Positions 51,122 to 59,694 of a stretch of 64,000 nucleotides of DNA are shown piece after piece; the first letter of the stretch is position 1; each line of letters begins with the position of its first letter. The notes beneath the pieces were generated by a model. The model made no database searches. It was not told the origin of the DNA and saw only the letters and a program-made list of their open reading frames with translations. The translations under genes and the position numbers were made by a program. The DNA is from JAVBSX01 sp031549565 (GTDB taxonomy: Bacteria > Planctomycetota > Planctomycetia > Pirellulales > Thermoguttaceae): the NCBI GenBank assembly GCA_031549565.1, contig JAVBPO010000033.1:1-64000 (forward strand). Direction: 5' to 3'.

Positions 51122-52561
51122 ATGAAACGACGGGAATTTATGAAAACGACAGCCGCGACCGGACTCGGATTTTGGTTGACGGCCGGTCAAACGTCGCCGC
51201 TTCGCGCCTCGACGAATGAAAGAATCGCATTCGCCGGTATCGGCGTCGAAGGAAAAGGATTCAGCGATATCGCCAACGCCGCGAAATTCGCCGATATCGT
51301 CGCCGTGTGCGACGTCGATAAAGCCCGATTGGCGGCGGCACGACAACGTTATCCGAACGCCAAAGGATTTCTCGATTACCGCGAAATGTTCGATCAAATG
51401 GGGGACAAAATCGATGCCGCGACCATCAGCACGCCGGACCACATGCACGCGCCGATGACGCTCAGGGCGATGCGGATGAAAAAACATTGTTACACGCAAA
51501 AACCGTTGACCCGGACCGCTTATGAAGCGAAAATGCTCAAGGAAGTCGCCCGGGAAACCGGAGTTTGTACACAAATGGGCAACCAGGGCAGCGCCGACGA
51601 CTCGCTCCGGCGTCAAGCGACGCAAATCAAAAACGGAGCGATCGGCGAGATTCGCGAAATCCATTTTTGGCACGAATTTCCCTGCTGGAACCAGGCCCCG
51701 AATCGGCCGTACACGCTGAAAGCTTACAGCGAAAAAGTGCGGCGCGAGAATCCGGACCAGGCCGAGGAGCTGATCGAAGCGATGTCCAGTCGGATTCGCG
51801 CTGAATTGGAACAGGTTGACTGGAATCTTTGGCTCGGCGTCGCGAAGGAACGGGAATTTTTTCCGGACATGTATCATCCGTTCCATTGGCGCGGCATCTG
51901 GGATTTCGGTTCCGGCGGTTTGGGCGACCAGGCGTGTCATGCGATGAACCTCCATTTCTCGTCGATCGATCTTTCGAACCTCGCGTCGGTCGCCGCGAAA
52001 ACCACCGGGCATGATTTCATCAGCTTTCCGAGCAGCACCGAAATCGTCTTCGAATTTCCGGCGACGGACAAACGTCCGGCCCTGCGACTGGTCTGGTACG
52101 ACGGCGGTTGGCGACCGAAACCGGAGGTTTTCCAGGAATGGGACATTGCCGAACCGCCGAAATCCGGGTCGCTGATCATCGGTTCCGACGGAGCGTGGTA
52201 CAACGGTCGTTTTCTCCGTTGCACGCCGAAAGACGTTGAATTTCGTCCTGCCGCGACACATCCGGAACACAAGGACGTCGACAGCATGAACATGTACGAA
52301 TTGGTTTGCGCGATTCGGGACGGAAAGCCGGAAAACTGTTGGTCGAACTTCCCGAACCTGGCCGGGCCGGTCGCGGAAACGATGTTGGTCGGGAACCTCG
52401 CCGTTTGGACCGCGTCGAAACCGAACGAATTCGGGGAAAAGGTCGAATGGGACGCCAAAAACTGTGCGATCAAAAATCTCGACGCGCTGAAAACGCCGCA
52501 TTTGGATTCCCTGCTCAAGCCGACCTACCGCGAGTATGCGGGTCCCGCCTCCGTTTCATAA
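51122..52561 (+). CDS. Gfo/Idh/MocA family oxidoreductase with Tat-like signal
   Basis: The 479-residue product has an N-terminal RREFMKTTAATGLGFWLTAG signal, a Rossmann fold start (IAFAGIGVEGKGFSDI), a DVDKARL strand, ISTPDHMHAPM, the QKPLTRT motif in the usual EKP position, and the C-terminal domain with FHWRGIWDFGSGGLGDQACH. Substrate unknown. It is the second such Tat oxidoreductase in the window and shares low identity with the one at 21199. The gene follows a structured leader and ends at a terminator. Confidence 0.88.
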   Translation: MKRREFMKTTAATGLGFWLTAGQTSPLRASTNERIAFAGIGVEGKGFSDIANAAKFADIVAVCDVDKARLAAARQRYPNAKGFLDYREMFDQMGDKIDAATISTPDHMHAPMTLRAMRMKKHCYTQKPLTRTAYEAKMLKEVARETGVCTQMGNQGSADDSLRRQATQIKNGAIGEIREIHFWHEFPCWNQAPNRPYTLKAYSEKVRRENPDQAEELIEAMSSRIRAELEQVDWNLWLGVAKEREFFPDMYHPFHWRGIWDFGSGGLGDQACHAMNLHFSSIDLSNLASVAAKTTGHDFISFPSSTEIVFEFPATDKRPALRLVWYDGGWRPKPEVFQEWDIAEPPKSGSLIIGSDGAWYNGRFLRCTPKDVEFRPAATHPEHKDVDSMNMYELVCAIRDGKPENCWSNFPNLAGPVAETMLVGNLAVWTASKPNEFGEKVEWDAKNCAIKNLDALKTPHLDSLLKPTYREYAGPASVS

Positions 52562-52589
52562 ACCGGCAGGCCCGGTCGCCCAAAGAAAT

Positions 52590-52640
52590 GAGCCGGGGAG
52601 GAAGCGCATCGCAATCCCCGGGCCGATACGGCTCTTTTTT
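52590..52640 (+). terminator. intrinsic terminator after the oxidoreductase gene
   Basis: CCGGGGA (52593-52599) pairs with TCCCCGG (52615-52621), or GAGCCG (52590-52595) with CGGCTC (52629-52634). Six T residues follow. The stem words recur at 59637-59678. Confidence 0.75.
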
Positions 52641-52656
52641 CTCTCGGGAAACCTGC

Positions 52657-52662
52657 TAGAAT
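52657..52662 (+). promoter_or_regulatory. -10 element 9 bases before a start codon (leaderless)
   Basis: TAGAAT ends 9 bases before the ATG at 52672, so transcription should begin at or next to the A of the ATG. Confidence 0.5.
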
Positions 52663-52671
52663 TTCCCGTAT

Positions 52672-55035
52672 ATGAATTCGAATTTTCTCGACAATACGAT
52701 CCAGAGACTGGGTGATCGTAAAGACGCCCTGATACCGCTCCTGCAGGCGATCCAGACGGAATATCGCTATTTGCCGCAAGAGACGTTGCAGTACGTCTGC
52801 CGCCATACCGAAATTACACCGACCGATATTCTCGGCGTCTCGTCGTTTTACGACCAGTTTCGTTACGAACCGGTCGGCGAACACATGATCAGCGTCTGCA
52901 CCGGAACCGCCTGTCACGTCAAGGGCGCGAGCCTCGTTTTTGACGGTTTCCGGAACCACCTCGGCCTTTGCGGCGATGAAGACACCGACGCCAAAGGGCA
53001 GTTTACCGTCCAGAAAATCGCGTGTCTCGGCTGCTGCACGCTCGCCCCGGTCGTCCAGATCGACCGCGTTTCCTACGGACACCTGACCGCCCAGCAGGTC
53101 GGGGATGTGCTCGACGATTTTCTCAGCCGCGGGAGTTCCGCCGGAAACGGGGCCGCGCTGTCGATGAAAACCGGCTCGGAAATCGGCGAAGTCCGCATCG
53201 GGCTCGGCTCCTGCTGCCAGGCCCAGGGAAGCGCCGCCGTACGCGACGAACTCCATCGGGTCATCCGGGCAAGCGGGCAACCGATCCACATCAAGCCGGT
53301 CGGCTGCGTCGGCATGTGTCACCAGACGCCGCTTTTGGAAACGGTTTCGAAAAATGGTGTTTCCAAATTCTACGCCAAAGTCAAACCGGATGATATTCAA
53401 TCGATTTTGTTCCGCGATTTCAAACCGGCGGATTGGAAAAAGCGGGCCCTGTTCAAGCTGGAAAACTGGTTGGGACGATTCTGGTCCGACGAATTCGCCG
53501 ATCCGTCCGAAGAGCGACGGATTGTACTCGATCAGGATCCGGTCCGTTCGTTCCTGGAACCGCAGGTCAATGTTGCGATGGGAACCAGCGGACAACTCAA
53601 TCCGACAGACTTGGACGAATATAGTCGCGCCGGCGGTTTCGCCGCGCTGAAGCGGGCGGTTTTGGAGATGAGCGAGTCAGACATCCTACGCGAGCTGGAA
53701 ATTTCCGGCCTGCGAGGTCGCGGAGGGGCGGGCTTTCCGACGTTCCAAAAATGGAAGCTCGTCCGGGAAGCGACCGATTCGCTGAAATACGTCGTCTGCA
53801 ACGGCGACGAAGGGGATCCCGGCGCGTTCATGGATCGGATGCTCCTCGAATCGTATCCGCTGCGGATTCTCGAAGGAATGACGATCGCCGCGAAAACCGT
53901 CGGAGCAACGAAAGGATACCTGTACATTCGCGCCGAATATCCGCTGGCCGTACAGCGGGTTCGGGAAGCGATCGCCGAGTGTGAGCGGGAGGGTCTGCTC
54001 GGTCCGAATATTTTGGGAACCGATTTCTCGTTTGACTTGAAAGTTAAGGAAGGAGCCGGGGCGTTCGTGTGCGGCGAAGAAACCGCGCTGCTCGAATCGA
54101 TCGAAGGAAAACGCGGAATGCCGCGATTGAGGCCGCCGTATCCGGTGCTCAAAGGGCTTTGGGGTAAGCCGACATTGGTGAACAATGTCGAAACGTTTTC
54201 GCTCGTTTCCTGGATTCTCCAGAACGGCGGCGCGGAGTTCGCGAAGCTCGGCGTCGATCGGAGCAAAGGACCGAAAGTGTTCGCGCTAGCCGGAAAAATC
54301 AATCGCGGCGGATTGATCGAGATCCCGATGGGAATCACGGTCCGGGACGTCGTCGAAAAAATCGGCGGCGGCATTTCCAGCGGCAAACGGTTCAAAGCGG
54401 TACAGATCGGCGGTCCGTCCGGCGGCTGCATCCCGGCGGAGTTCGCGGACACGTCGATCGATTACGAATCGCTGGCCGCCGTGGGGGCGATCATGGGATC
54501 CGGCGGTTTGGTCGTACTCGACGAAGACGATTGCATGGTCGATATCGCACGGTATTTCCTCCAGTTCACCCAGGAACAGTCGTGCGGTAAATGTACGTTT
54601 TGCCGCGTCGGTACGAAACGGATGCTCGACATTCTCGATCGAATCTGCGACGGTCAGGGAAAGCCGGATGATCTGGAAACGCTCGAAACCCTTGCCGAAC
54701 AGGTGAAAGTCGGGAGTTTATGCGGACTTGGAAAAACCGCCCCGAACCCGATCCTCTCGACGCTCCGATATTTTCGGGACGAATACGAAGCCCATCTCAA
54801 CGGCAACTGTCCGGCGGGAAAGTGTCCCTCGCTCATCGAATACCGGATCAACGACAAATGCAACGGCTGCTCGATTTGCAGCGGAGCGTGTTCGGTCGGC
54901 GCGATCCCGGCAACACCGTACCGCAAACACGTCGTCGATACGACGCTCTGTACGAAATGCAACGCCTGCCGCACCGCCTGCCCGCACGGAGCGGTTGAAA
55001 TCGTACCACGCGCTCACGTTTCCATTGAAAACTGA
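52672..55035 (+). CDS. fused HydC/NuoE-HydB/NuoF-like NADH-binding Fe-S flavoprotein
   Basis: In 787 residues there is an NuoE-like 2Fe-2S domain (about 10-160: CTGTACHVKGA and CLGCCTLAP), a second thioredoxin-like 2Fe-2S domain as in HydB N-termini (about 165-250: GLGSCCQAQG and VGCVGMC), and an NuoF core with GLRGRGGAGFPTFQKW (FMN), CNGDEGDPGAFMDR (NADH) and EQSCGKCTFCRVGT (4Fe-4S). An added C-terminal ferredoxin follows (CNGCSICSGAC and CTKCNACRTAC). This is the electron-input module of bifurcating hydrogenases or NAD-linked formate dehydrogenases, here with no hydrogenase or other partner gene nearby. Confidence 0.9.
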   Translation: MNSNFLDNTIQRLGDRKDALIPLLQAIQTEYRYLPQETLQYVCRHTEITPTDILGVSSFYDQFRYEPVGEHMISVCTGTACHVKGASLVFDGFRNHLGLCGDEDTDAKGQFTVQKIACLGCCTLAPVVQIDRVSYGHLTAQQVGDVLDDFLSRGSSAGNGAALSMKTGSEIGEVRIGLGSCCQAQGSAAVRDELHRVIRASGQPIHIKPVGCVGMCHQTPLLETVSKNGVSKFYAKVKPDDIQSILFRDFKPADWKKRALFKLENWLGRFWSDEFADPSEERRIVLDQDPVRSFLEPQVNVAMGTSGQLNPTDLDEYSRAGGFAALKRAVLEMSESDILRELEISGLRGRGGAGFPTFQKWKLVREATDSLKYVVCNGDEGDPGAFMDRMLLESYPLRILEGMTIAAKTVGATKGYLYIRAEYPLAVQRVREAIAECEREGLLGPNILGTDFSFDLKVKEGAGAFVCGEETALLESIEGKRGMPRLRPPYPVLKGLWGKPTLVNNVETFSLVSWILQNGGAEFAKLGVDRSKGPKVFALAGKINRGGLIEIPMGITVRDVVEKIGGGISSGKRFKAVQIGGPSGGCIPAEFADTSIDYESLAAVGAIMGSGGLVVLDEDDCMVDIARYFLQFTQEQSCGKCTFCRVGTKRMLDILDRICDGQGKPDDLETLETLAEQVKVGSLCGLGKTAPNPILSTLRYFRDEYEAHLNGNCPAGKCPSLIEYRINDKCNGCSICSGACSVGAIPATPYRKHVVDTTLCTKCNACRTACPHGAVEIVPRAHVSIEN

Positions 55036-55083
55036 GGTTGTTATCAGAAAATAATTTGCATGCTGTTACTTGTTGATGCAACC

Positions 55084-55198
55084 TTAACGCGGTCCCCTCT
55101 CCCTCTGGGAGAGGGCTAGGGTGAGGGCATGAAGCGGCAAACAGCTCCACCCCCTCACCCTAACCCTCTCCCCCGGATTACCGAGGGAGAGGGGACCG
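55084..55198. repeat. CCGGTCCCC-type palindromic repeat, variant copy
   Basis: GGTCCCCTCTCCCTCTGGGAGAGG and a second half, CCCCTCACCCTAACCCTCTCC, are joined by AGCTCCACCCCC as at 27685. The element ends about 14 bases before the yggS start. Confidence 0.75.
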
Positions 55199-55212
55199 TT
55201 GTGTGAAAGATC

Positions 55213-55881
55213 ATGTACACGATTTCCGAAAATCTCCAAGCCGTTCGGGAACGCATCGCTCGCGCAGCCGATCGGGCCGGGCGTCGAGAGCAGGACATCC
55301 GATTGGTTGCCGTTACGAAATACGCGACGCCGGGCGACGGGTTCGTCGAAGCGCTGTTGGACGCCGGTTGCCGCGACTTCGGTGAAGCGCGGCCGCAGTC
55401 GCTCGTGGACAAAGCGGAGCAGTTCGGAACCGACCCGATCCGTTGGCATTTGATCGGCTCGCTCCAGCGGAACAAAATTCGGAAACTGCTCCCGATCTGT
55501 TCCCTGATTCATTCGGTCGATTCGATCAAACTTTTGGACGCGATCGACCGTATCGCGGAAGAGGAAAACCTGACGACCGTACCGCCGCTGCTGCTGGAAA
55601 TCAATATTTCCTCGGAAGAAATGAAACACGGTTTCGAGCCGGAAGAGATTCCCGCCGTCCTGGAACATGCAGCCGGTCTACCACGTTTGACTGTGCTCGG
55701 CTTGATGGGAATGAGCGGTTTGCGGTCCGACGAGACGCAAAAGCGTCGGGAATTTCAAACTCTTTTTCAACTGGCCGAAAAACACGGCCTCCGGGAAATC
55801 TCAATGGGAATGAGCGACGATTTCGAAACGGCCATCGAAGAAGGCGCGACGATCGTCCGGATCGGTTCCATGCTGTACTGA
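55213..55881 (+). CDS. YggS/PLPBP family PLP homeostasis protein
   Basis: This family binds PLP without enzymatic activity and controls vitamin B6 and amino-acid homeostasis. The 222-residue product is full length: DIRLVAVTKYATPGDGF with the PLP Lys (about 37), FGEARPQSLVDKAE, WHLIGSLQRNKIRKLL and the C-terminal EISMGMSDDFETAIEEGATIVRIGSMLY. It follows a palindromic repeat and has no operon partner. Confidence 0.93.
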   Translation: MYTISENLQAVRERIARAADRAGRREQDIRLVAVTKYATPGDGFVEALLDAGCRDFGEARPQSLVDKAEQFGTDPIRWHLIGSLQRNKIRKLLPICSLIHSVDSIKLLDAIDRIAEEENLTTVPPLLLEINISSEEMKHGFEPEEIPAVLEHAAGLPRLTVLGLMGMSGLRSDETQKRREFQTLFQLAEKHGLREISMGMSDDFETAIEEGATIVRIGSMLY

Positions 55882-55883
55882 TA

Positions 55884-57530
55884 TCATTTTCTTCTGGCGT
55901 CCAGATAGTCCAGGTAAAGTTCGTCCAGCGCAGGATACGGCTTTTTCGTCAAGGTCGAGAGCGTGTTCGCTTTATCTTTGCCGTCGTAGATCAACTGCAG
56001 ATAGGCGACCGCGGCATCACGAAGCGAACCGCTTTCGGCGTGCATGAAAAAATGAGCCATACCCGCCGACTGGGAATAGACTTTCTGCAAGTCGGGGAAG
56101 TTTTGGAATTCCAGCCGATCGACCAGCGTGAAACGTCCCAACGGAACGTAAAACGATTTATTGAACACTTCATCGATCGCGTCCTGAAATCGGGCGTCTT
56201 CCGTACCGCCGACGACGTAATACCCCTGCTCGCTGTCAAGCGTTTCCATGTACATCGCGATTCCCTCGATGATCCAAAAATTTCCGTTCACGGCGATCTG
56301 GTTGCCGCCGCGACGGCTTTCGGAAAACAACTGATGCGTCGCTTCATGCAAGAGCGTACGATGGACTTCTTCCCGGACTTCCCGGTGCGCCGTTTTGTCG
56401 AAGGAGAAAAACGTACACTGTCGTTCTCCCGGCTCGTAAAGACCGATGGTCTGGGCCAAATAGCGAGGGGCTTCCCGCGGCTTTTCAAGAATCAAGTTCG
56501 CCAGATAATCCTGCCGGTCCCGGAAGACGCGTATGTTGTGCTTCATTCCCGGCTTCGGCGTGGTTTTCCCCTCGAACAGCGTTGCCAAACCTTCGTCTGA
56601 CGCCATGAAACGGTAAAAGAGCAGCTTCCACGCCCGATACAGGTCTTCCAGTTCCCGGGTCAATCGCACCCCTTCTTCGAGACTGTGGTTGGTCGTCAGG
56701 AGATAGTGTTCCGTTTCGATCTGCCAACCTTTGCGGATCTCCTGTCGGTTGTGTCGATCTTCGGCGGGCGTAATCCATTTTTTACCGTACCAACGTTCGC
56801 CGTCTTCGTATCGCTTGACGAATTTTTCCGGCATCCAACCGAACTTGGGATGATCGATTCTCCCTTTCTTGAGTTGTTCCCTTTCCCAAGGGGTTCTCCA
56901 CTCGTCTTTGTACCGGATGAAGCCGAGCAATTTTCGTATCGCCGCGTGATCCGGATCGGCGTGCAGAGCCATGAGCGACATTTGAATCGCCAGCGAGCCG
57001 CGATCCTGCCGGGCCGCCGACTTGGCGCACGCGAACAGCTTGGCGGCATACGTTCTCCGGGCTTTCCAAAACTCCGCTTCCCAGTCGAATGCGGCGTCCT
57101 CTTTCGATTTTTGATCCAACGTATCGGGCGATTCTTCCGGACCGTTCTCGTCCTCGTCCTCGGATTCCCGCGAGTCGTCCGTTTCCGGGGGAATCTCGCT
57201 CGTTTTTTGCGTCGGAATGTTCGCAACGATTGCGGTACGTTTCGCTTCGGGTTTGCTTCGGGCTGATCCGTTTTGATTCGTCGCGGTCGGTCGCAGCACC
57301 TTGATCGGTAATTTCGGAATGTAAATCTTTTCCTCATCCTGCGGCGGAACACACAAACGTATTTTCGCGGCCTCTTCGGGAAGCTCATGTTCATCACACC
57401 ACTTGGCGAGTGTGTCGAGCTTTTGACGATATTCCAGCGTCAATTTGTTCGCGTTGACCAACCAGGCTTCCGCCGCGTTTGCCGTGTTGCCGAGAAGGAC
57501 TATCGCGCTTACCAGCGCCGGGCGGGCCAT
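55884..57530 (-). CDS. exported HExxH protein, DUF1570-like
   Basis: The 548-residue product has a signal peptide (MARPALVSAIVLLGNTANA), a charged linker (about 60-170), a helical segment with EWRTPWEREQLKKGRIDHP and a C-terminal metalloprotease-like domain with LLHEATHQLFSESRRG (HExxH, about 408-420) and WIIEGIAMYMETLD, a gluzincin pattern. Such DUF1570-type proteins are expanded in planctomycetes. Activity is unproven. ATG 57530 is chosen for the signal peptide; ATG 57620 would add 30 residues. Confidence 0.75.
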   Translation of the reverse strand: MARPALVSAIVLLGNTANAAEAWLVNANKLTLEYRQKLDTLAKWCDEHELPEEAAKIRLCVPPQDEEKIYIPKLPIKVLRPTATNQNGSARSKPEAKRTAIVANIPTQKTSEIPPETDDSRESEDEDENGPEESPDTLDQKSKEDAAFDWEAEFWKARRTYAAKLFACAKSAARQDRGSLAIQMSLMALHADPDHAAIRKLLGFIRYKDEWRTPWEREQLKKGRIDHPKFGWMPEKFVKRYEDGERWYGKKWITPAEDRHNRQEIRKGWQIETEHYLLTTNHSLEEGVRLTRELEDLYRAWKLLFYRFMASDEGLATLFEGKTTPKPGMKHNIRVFRDRQDYLANLILEKPREAPRYLAQTIGLYEPGERQCTFFSFDKTAHREVREEVHRTLLHEATHQLFSESRRGGNQIAVNGNFWIIEGIAMYMETLDSEQGYYVVGGTEDARFQDAIDEVFNKSFYVPLGRFTLVDRLEFQNFPDLQKVYSQSAGMAHFFMHAESGSLRDAAVAYLQLIYDGKDKANTLSTLTKKPYPALDELYLDYLDARRK

Positions 57531-57856
57531 GCTTTCGGAAAATTTGCATACAGCCTCTACAATCGCAAAAAACCACATGTCAGCGAAAGCAATAATTGGA
57601 AAAATCAAAAAAACGGGCAAAGTTTAAGAATAAATGGCGCACCAAGCCGGATTCCATACTAAAATTGCAGTTGAACACCGGTTGGTTGCGAATGATCGTC
57701 CCCCGTTTAGCCGGAGCGCCGAAGGCGCCCGCACCGTGTTGGATCACTGTACTCCAAGATACTTCGTTTTTCATTCGCCGTCAATCAATTCATCGTCGGG
57801 AAGGATGCCGGTCGACACATTTTCTCTCCCATTTCCTCCTCCGTATTTCCTCCCCC

Positions 57857-58978
57857 ATGTCCGTTAGTAAGAAGATTCCGATCGGAGAGCACCGTTTAGG
57901 AGCCCAATACCTCGAACTGCGAGAGACTTTACAAACGCCGAAATACCAGCGGCATCTTGAGAAACGCTTGGCCTACTGGGTCAATTTGTCGGACAAGCGA
58001 CTCCCGATCGCTTTGCTCGGGCGAACCGTAGGGGAAATATTGGACATGTCGATGGATGAACTGATGGGATTTCCCAGCATCGGCGAGAAGAAATTCAACG
58101 CACTCGTTTCCCTGCTCGGAAGAATTGCCGACACTTCCGAAGTAATGATTCCTCTGCCGGAAGAGTATGCAAGCGAACCCGGCGAAAGAGAACAACCGGT
58201 GTTTGCAGGAAACGAACCGAACTGGAATCTCGTCTCTGAACTCCAGTGGAATACTTGGCAGCGCGTCGTGATCGATCAAGGTTTGGAAAACGAAAAAATC
58301 GGGCGTCTTTGCAGCAGTTTGAGCGAAATTCCGCGTGTACTTTGGAACAAGCCGCTTGGAATCTATTGCCGGATCAGTCTTGAGGAACTTCGTTCCATGA
58401 AAACCCACGGCGAGCGGCGTATCCAGGCGATTGTTCACCTTTTCCACGATGTTTTTGAAGTCGCTTCCAAATTCACCAACGTTCCCCGACTTCGGGTTCG
58501 CATGTCTTTGCGGTGGATCGACGAGCTTCAGCTCTGGATGTCGGAAATGCTCACCGCCTCCTCTTTCCCGTCGAAAGACGAGATCATGCGGCGATTCGTT
58601 CGGCCCTGTCTGGGGCAACTTCGGATCGACGCGACTGAAGGCGTGGTGCAGTTGGCGGAAGCGAGACTCGGCCTCGACGGACCGATCACTTCCGTTCGGC
58701 AAGTCGCCAAAGAGATGAATCTTGCCCGGGCCAGGGTTTACCAGCTTCTCGGCCAAATCGGCGAAATCATGGCGATCCGTTGGCCGGAGGGGAGTTCGCT
58801 CGTCTACCAGTTGCGGGACAAGTGCATTTACGAAATGATCGATCGCCCTTCTTCACAAGCCCACGAGCTGTTCATGGCCTCGGCGGACCTCTTTTATCCG
58901 ACCGGTCGGACGGCTCCCGATCCGTCGCGGGACCGGGATTCCACGTTCGGAAAGACGCAGCCGGTGAAACCGCGTTAA
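57857..58978 (+). CDS. HhH/HTH protein, putative transcription factor
   Basis: The 373-residue protein begins with a helical domain, then has a helix-hairpin-helix-like segment resembling the RNA polymerase alpha C-terminal domain (VGEILDMSMDELMGFPSIGEKKFNAL, about 55-80) and a second such unit (ISLEELRSMKTHGERRI). Near the C-terminus is a sigma region 4-like HTH (TSVRQVAKEMNLARARVYQLLG, about 278-299). This combination suggests DNA binding and transcription control. ATG 57857 is preferred; upstream sequence (57596-57856) lacks homology. It converges on coaD with a 4-base overlap. Confidence 0.7.
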   Translation: MSVSKKIPIGEHRLGAQYLELRETLQTPKYQRHLEKRLAYWVNLSDKRLPIALLGRTVGEILDMSMDELMGFPSIGEKKFNALVSLLGRIADTSEVMIPLPEEYASEPGEREQPVFAGNEPNWNLVSELQWNTWQRVVIDQGLENEKIGRLCSSLSEIPRVLWNKPLGIYCRISLEELRSMKTHGERRIQAIVHLFHDVFEVASKFTNVPRLRVRMSLRWIDELQLWMSEMLTASSFPSKDEIMRRFVRPCLGQLRIDATEGVVQLAEARLGLDGPITSVRQVAKEMNLARARVYQLLGQIGEIMAIRWPEGSSLVYQLRDKCIYEMIDRPSSQAHELFMASADLFYPTGRTAPDPSRDRDSTFGKTQPVKPR

Positions 58979-59478
58979 CGGAGCGTTCGGCTTTTTTCCA
59001 GAACCGCTTCGGCAACGGGCGGAGGGAGAAAACTCAGCAGAACCGCTTCGTCGGCGACCGAAGTGATTTCCCGAATCAAAGAGCTGGACACGTGCGCCAA
59101 CTCGCCGTCGGCGATGAGAAAGAGCGTTTCCACGTCCGGCGCCAATCGGCGATTGGCCATCATCATGGTCAACTCGGCGGGAATGTCCGTGATCGGACGC
59201 ACACCGCGAACCATGATCTTTGCCCCGCACTGCTGGACGAAACGAACCGTCAAACCTTCGTAAGTTTTGACGTTAATGTTACTCAGGTGAGTCGTCGATT
59301 GCTCGATGAGTCGAACCCGTTGTTCTGTGGAAAACCACGGCGCTTTGTCCCGATTGATCCCGACCCCGACGATCACTTCATCGAACAATCGGCTCGCTCG
59401 CTCTACGACGTTCAGGTGCCCCAGCGTGAAGGGGTCAAACGACCCCGGGTAAACGGCAATGCGACCAACATTTGACAT
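58975..59478 (-). CDS. coaD: phosphopantetheine adenylyltransferase
   Basis: CoaD makes dephospho-CoA from ATP and 4'-phosphopantetheine. The 167-residue length is normal. It has AVYPGSFDPFTLGHLNVVERAS with the T/HxGH motif, VRGVRPITDIPAELTMMMANR and the C-terminal ISSxLIRE-type segment SSSLIREITS. An intrinsic terminator lies directly before the start codon (59484-59507), an unusual position. Confidence 0.95.
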   Translation of the reverse strand: MSNVGRIAVYPGSFDPFTLGHLNVVERASRLFDEVIVGVGINRDKAPWFSTEQRVRLIEQSTTHLSNINVKTYEGLTVRFVQQCGAKIMVRGVRPITDIPAELTMMMANRRLAPDVETLFLIADGELAHVSSSLIREITSVADEAVLLSFLPPPVAEAVLEKSRTLR

Positions 59479-59483
59479 GGACG

Positions 59484-59524
59484 AAAAAAGGGGCTCCTAC
59501 GAGCCCCAAGCGAAAGCGTGGGGG
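59484..59524 (-). terminator. terminator with an alternative hairpin directly before coaD
   Basis: Read on the minus strand, GGGGCTC/GAGCCCC with a 4-base loop (59507-59490) is followed by six T (complement of 59484-59489), five bases before the coaD ATG. The first GGGG can instead pair with CCCC at 59524-59520, forming a hairpin with a TTTC loop. Confidence 0.65.
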
Positions 59525-59636
59525 TAAATATCTTCTCGACGTAAATTGGTCGAATTTTCACATTCTCCAAGCAGATTCTACCTTCCCAAAAAGCTGCGCC
59601 AAGAAGAGTCGGAAGGCTTCGAATCTTGAGAATAAT

Positions 59637-59678
59637 GAGCCGGGGATGAAGGTGGTACCCCACCGCAATCCCCGGGAC
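59637..59678. repeat. GAGCCGGGGA...TCCCCGG dispersed palindrome
   Basis: Same stem words as at 52590-52621 (GAGCCGGGGA and GCAATCCCCGGG) but with a different loop. No gene is found between 59525 and 59694. Confidence 0.65.
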
Positions 59679-59694
59679 TCACGCACTCAACACC

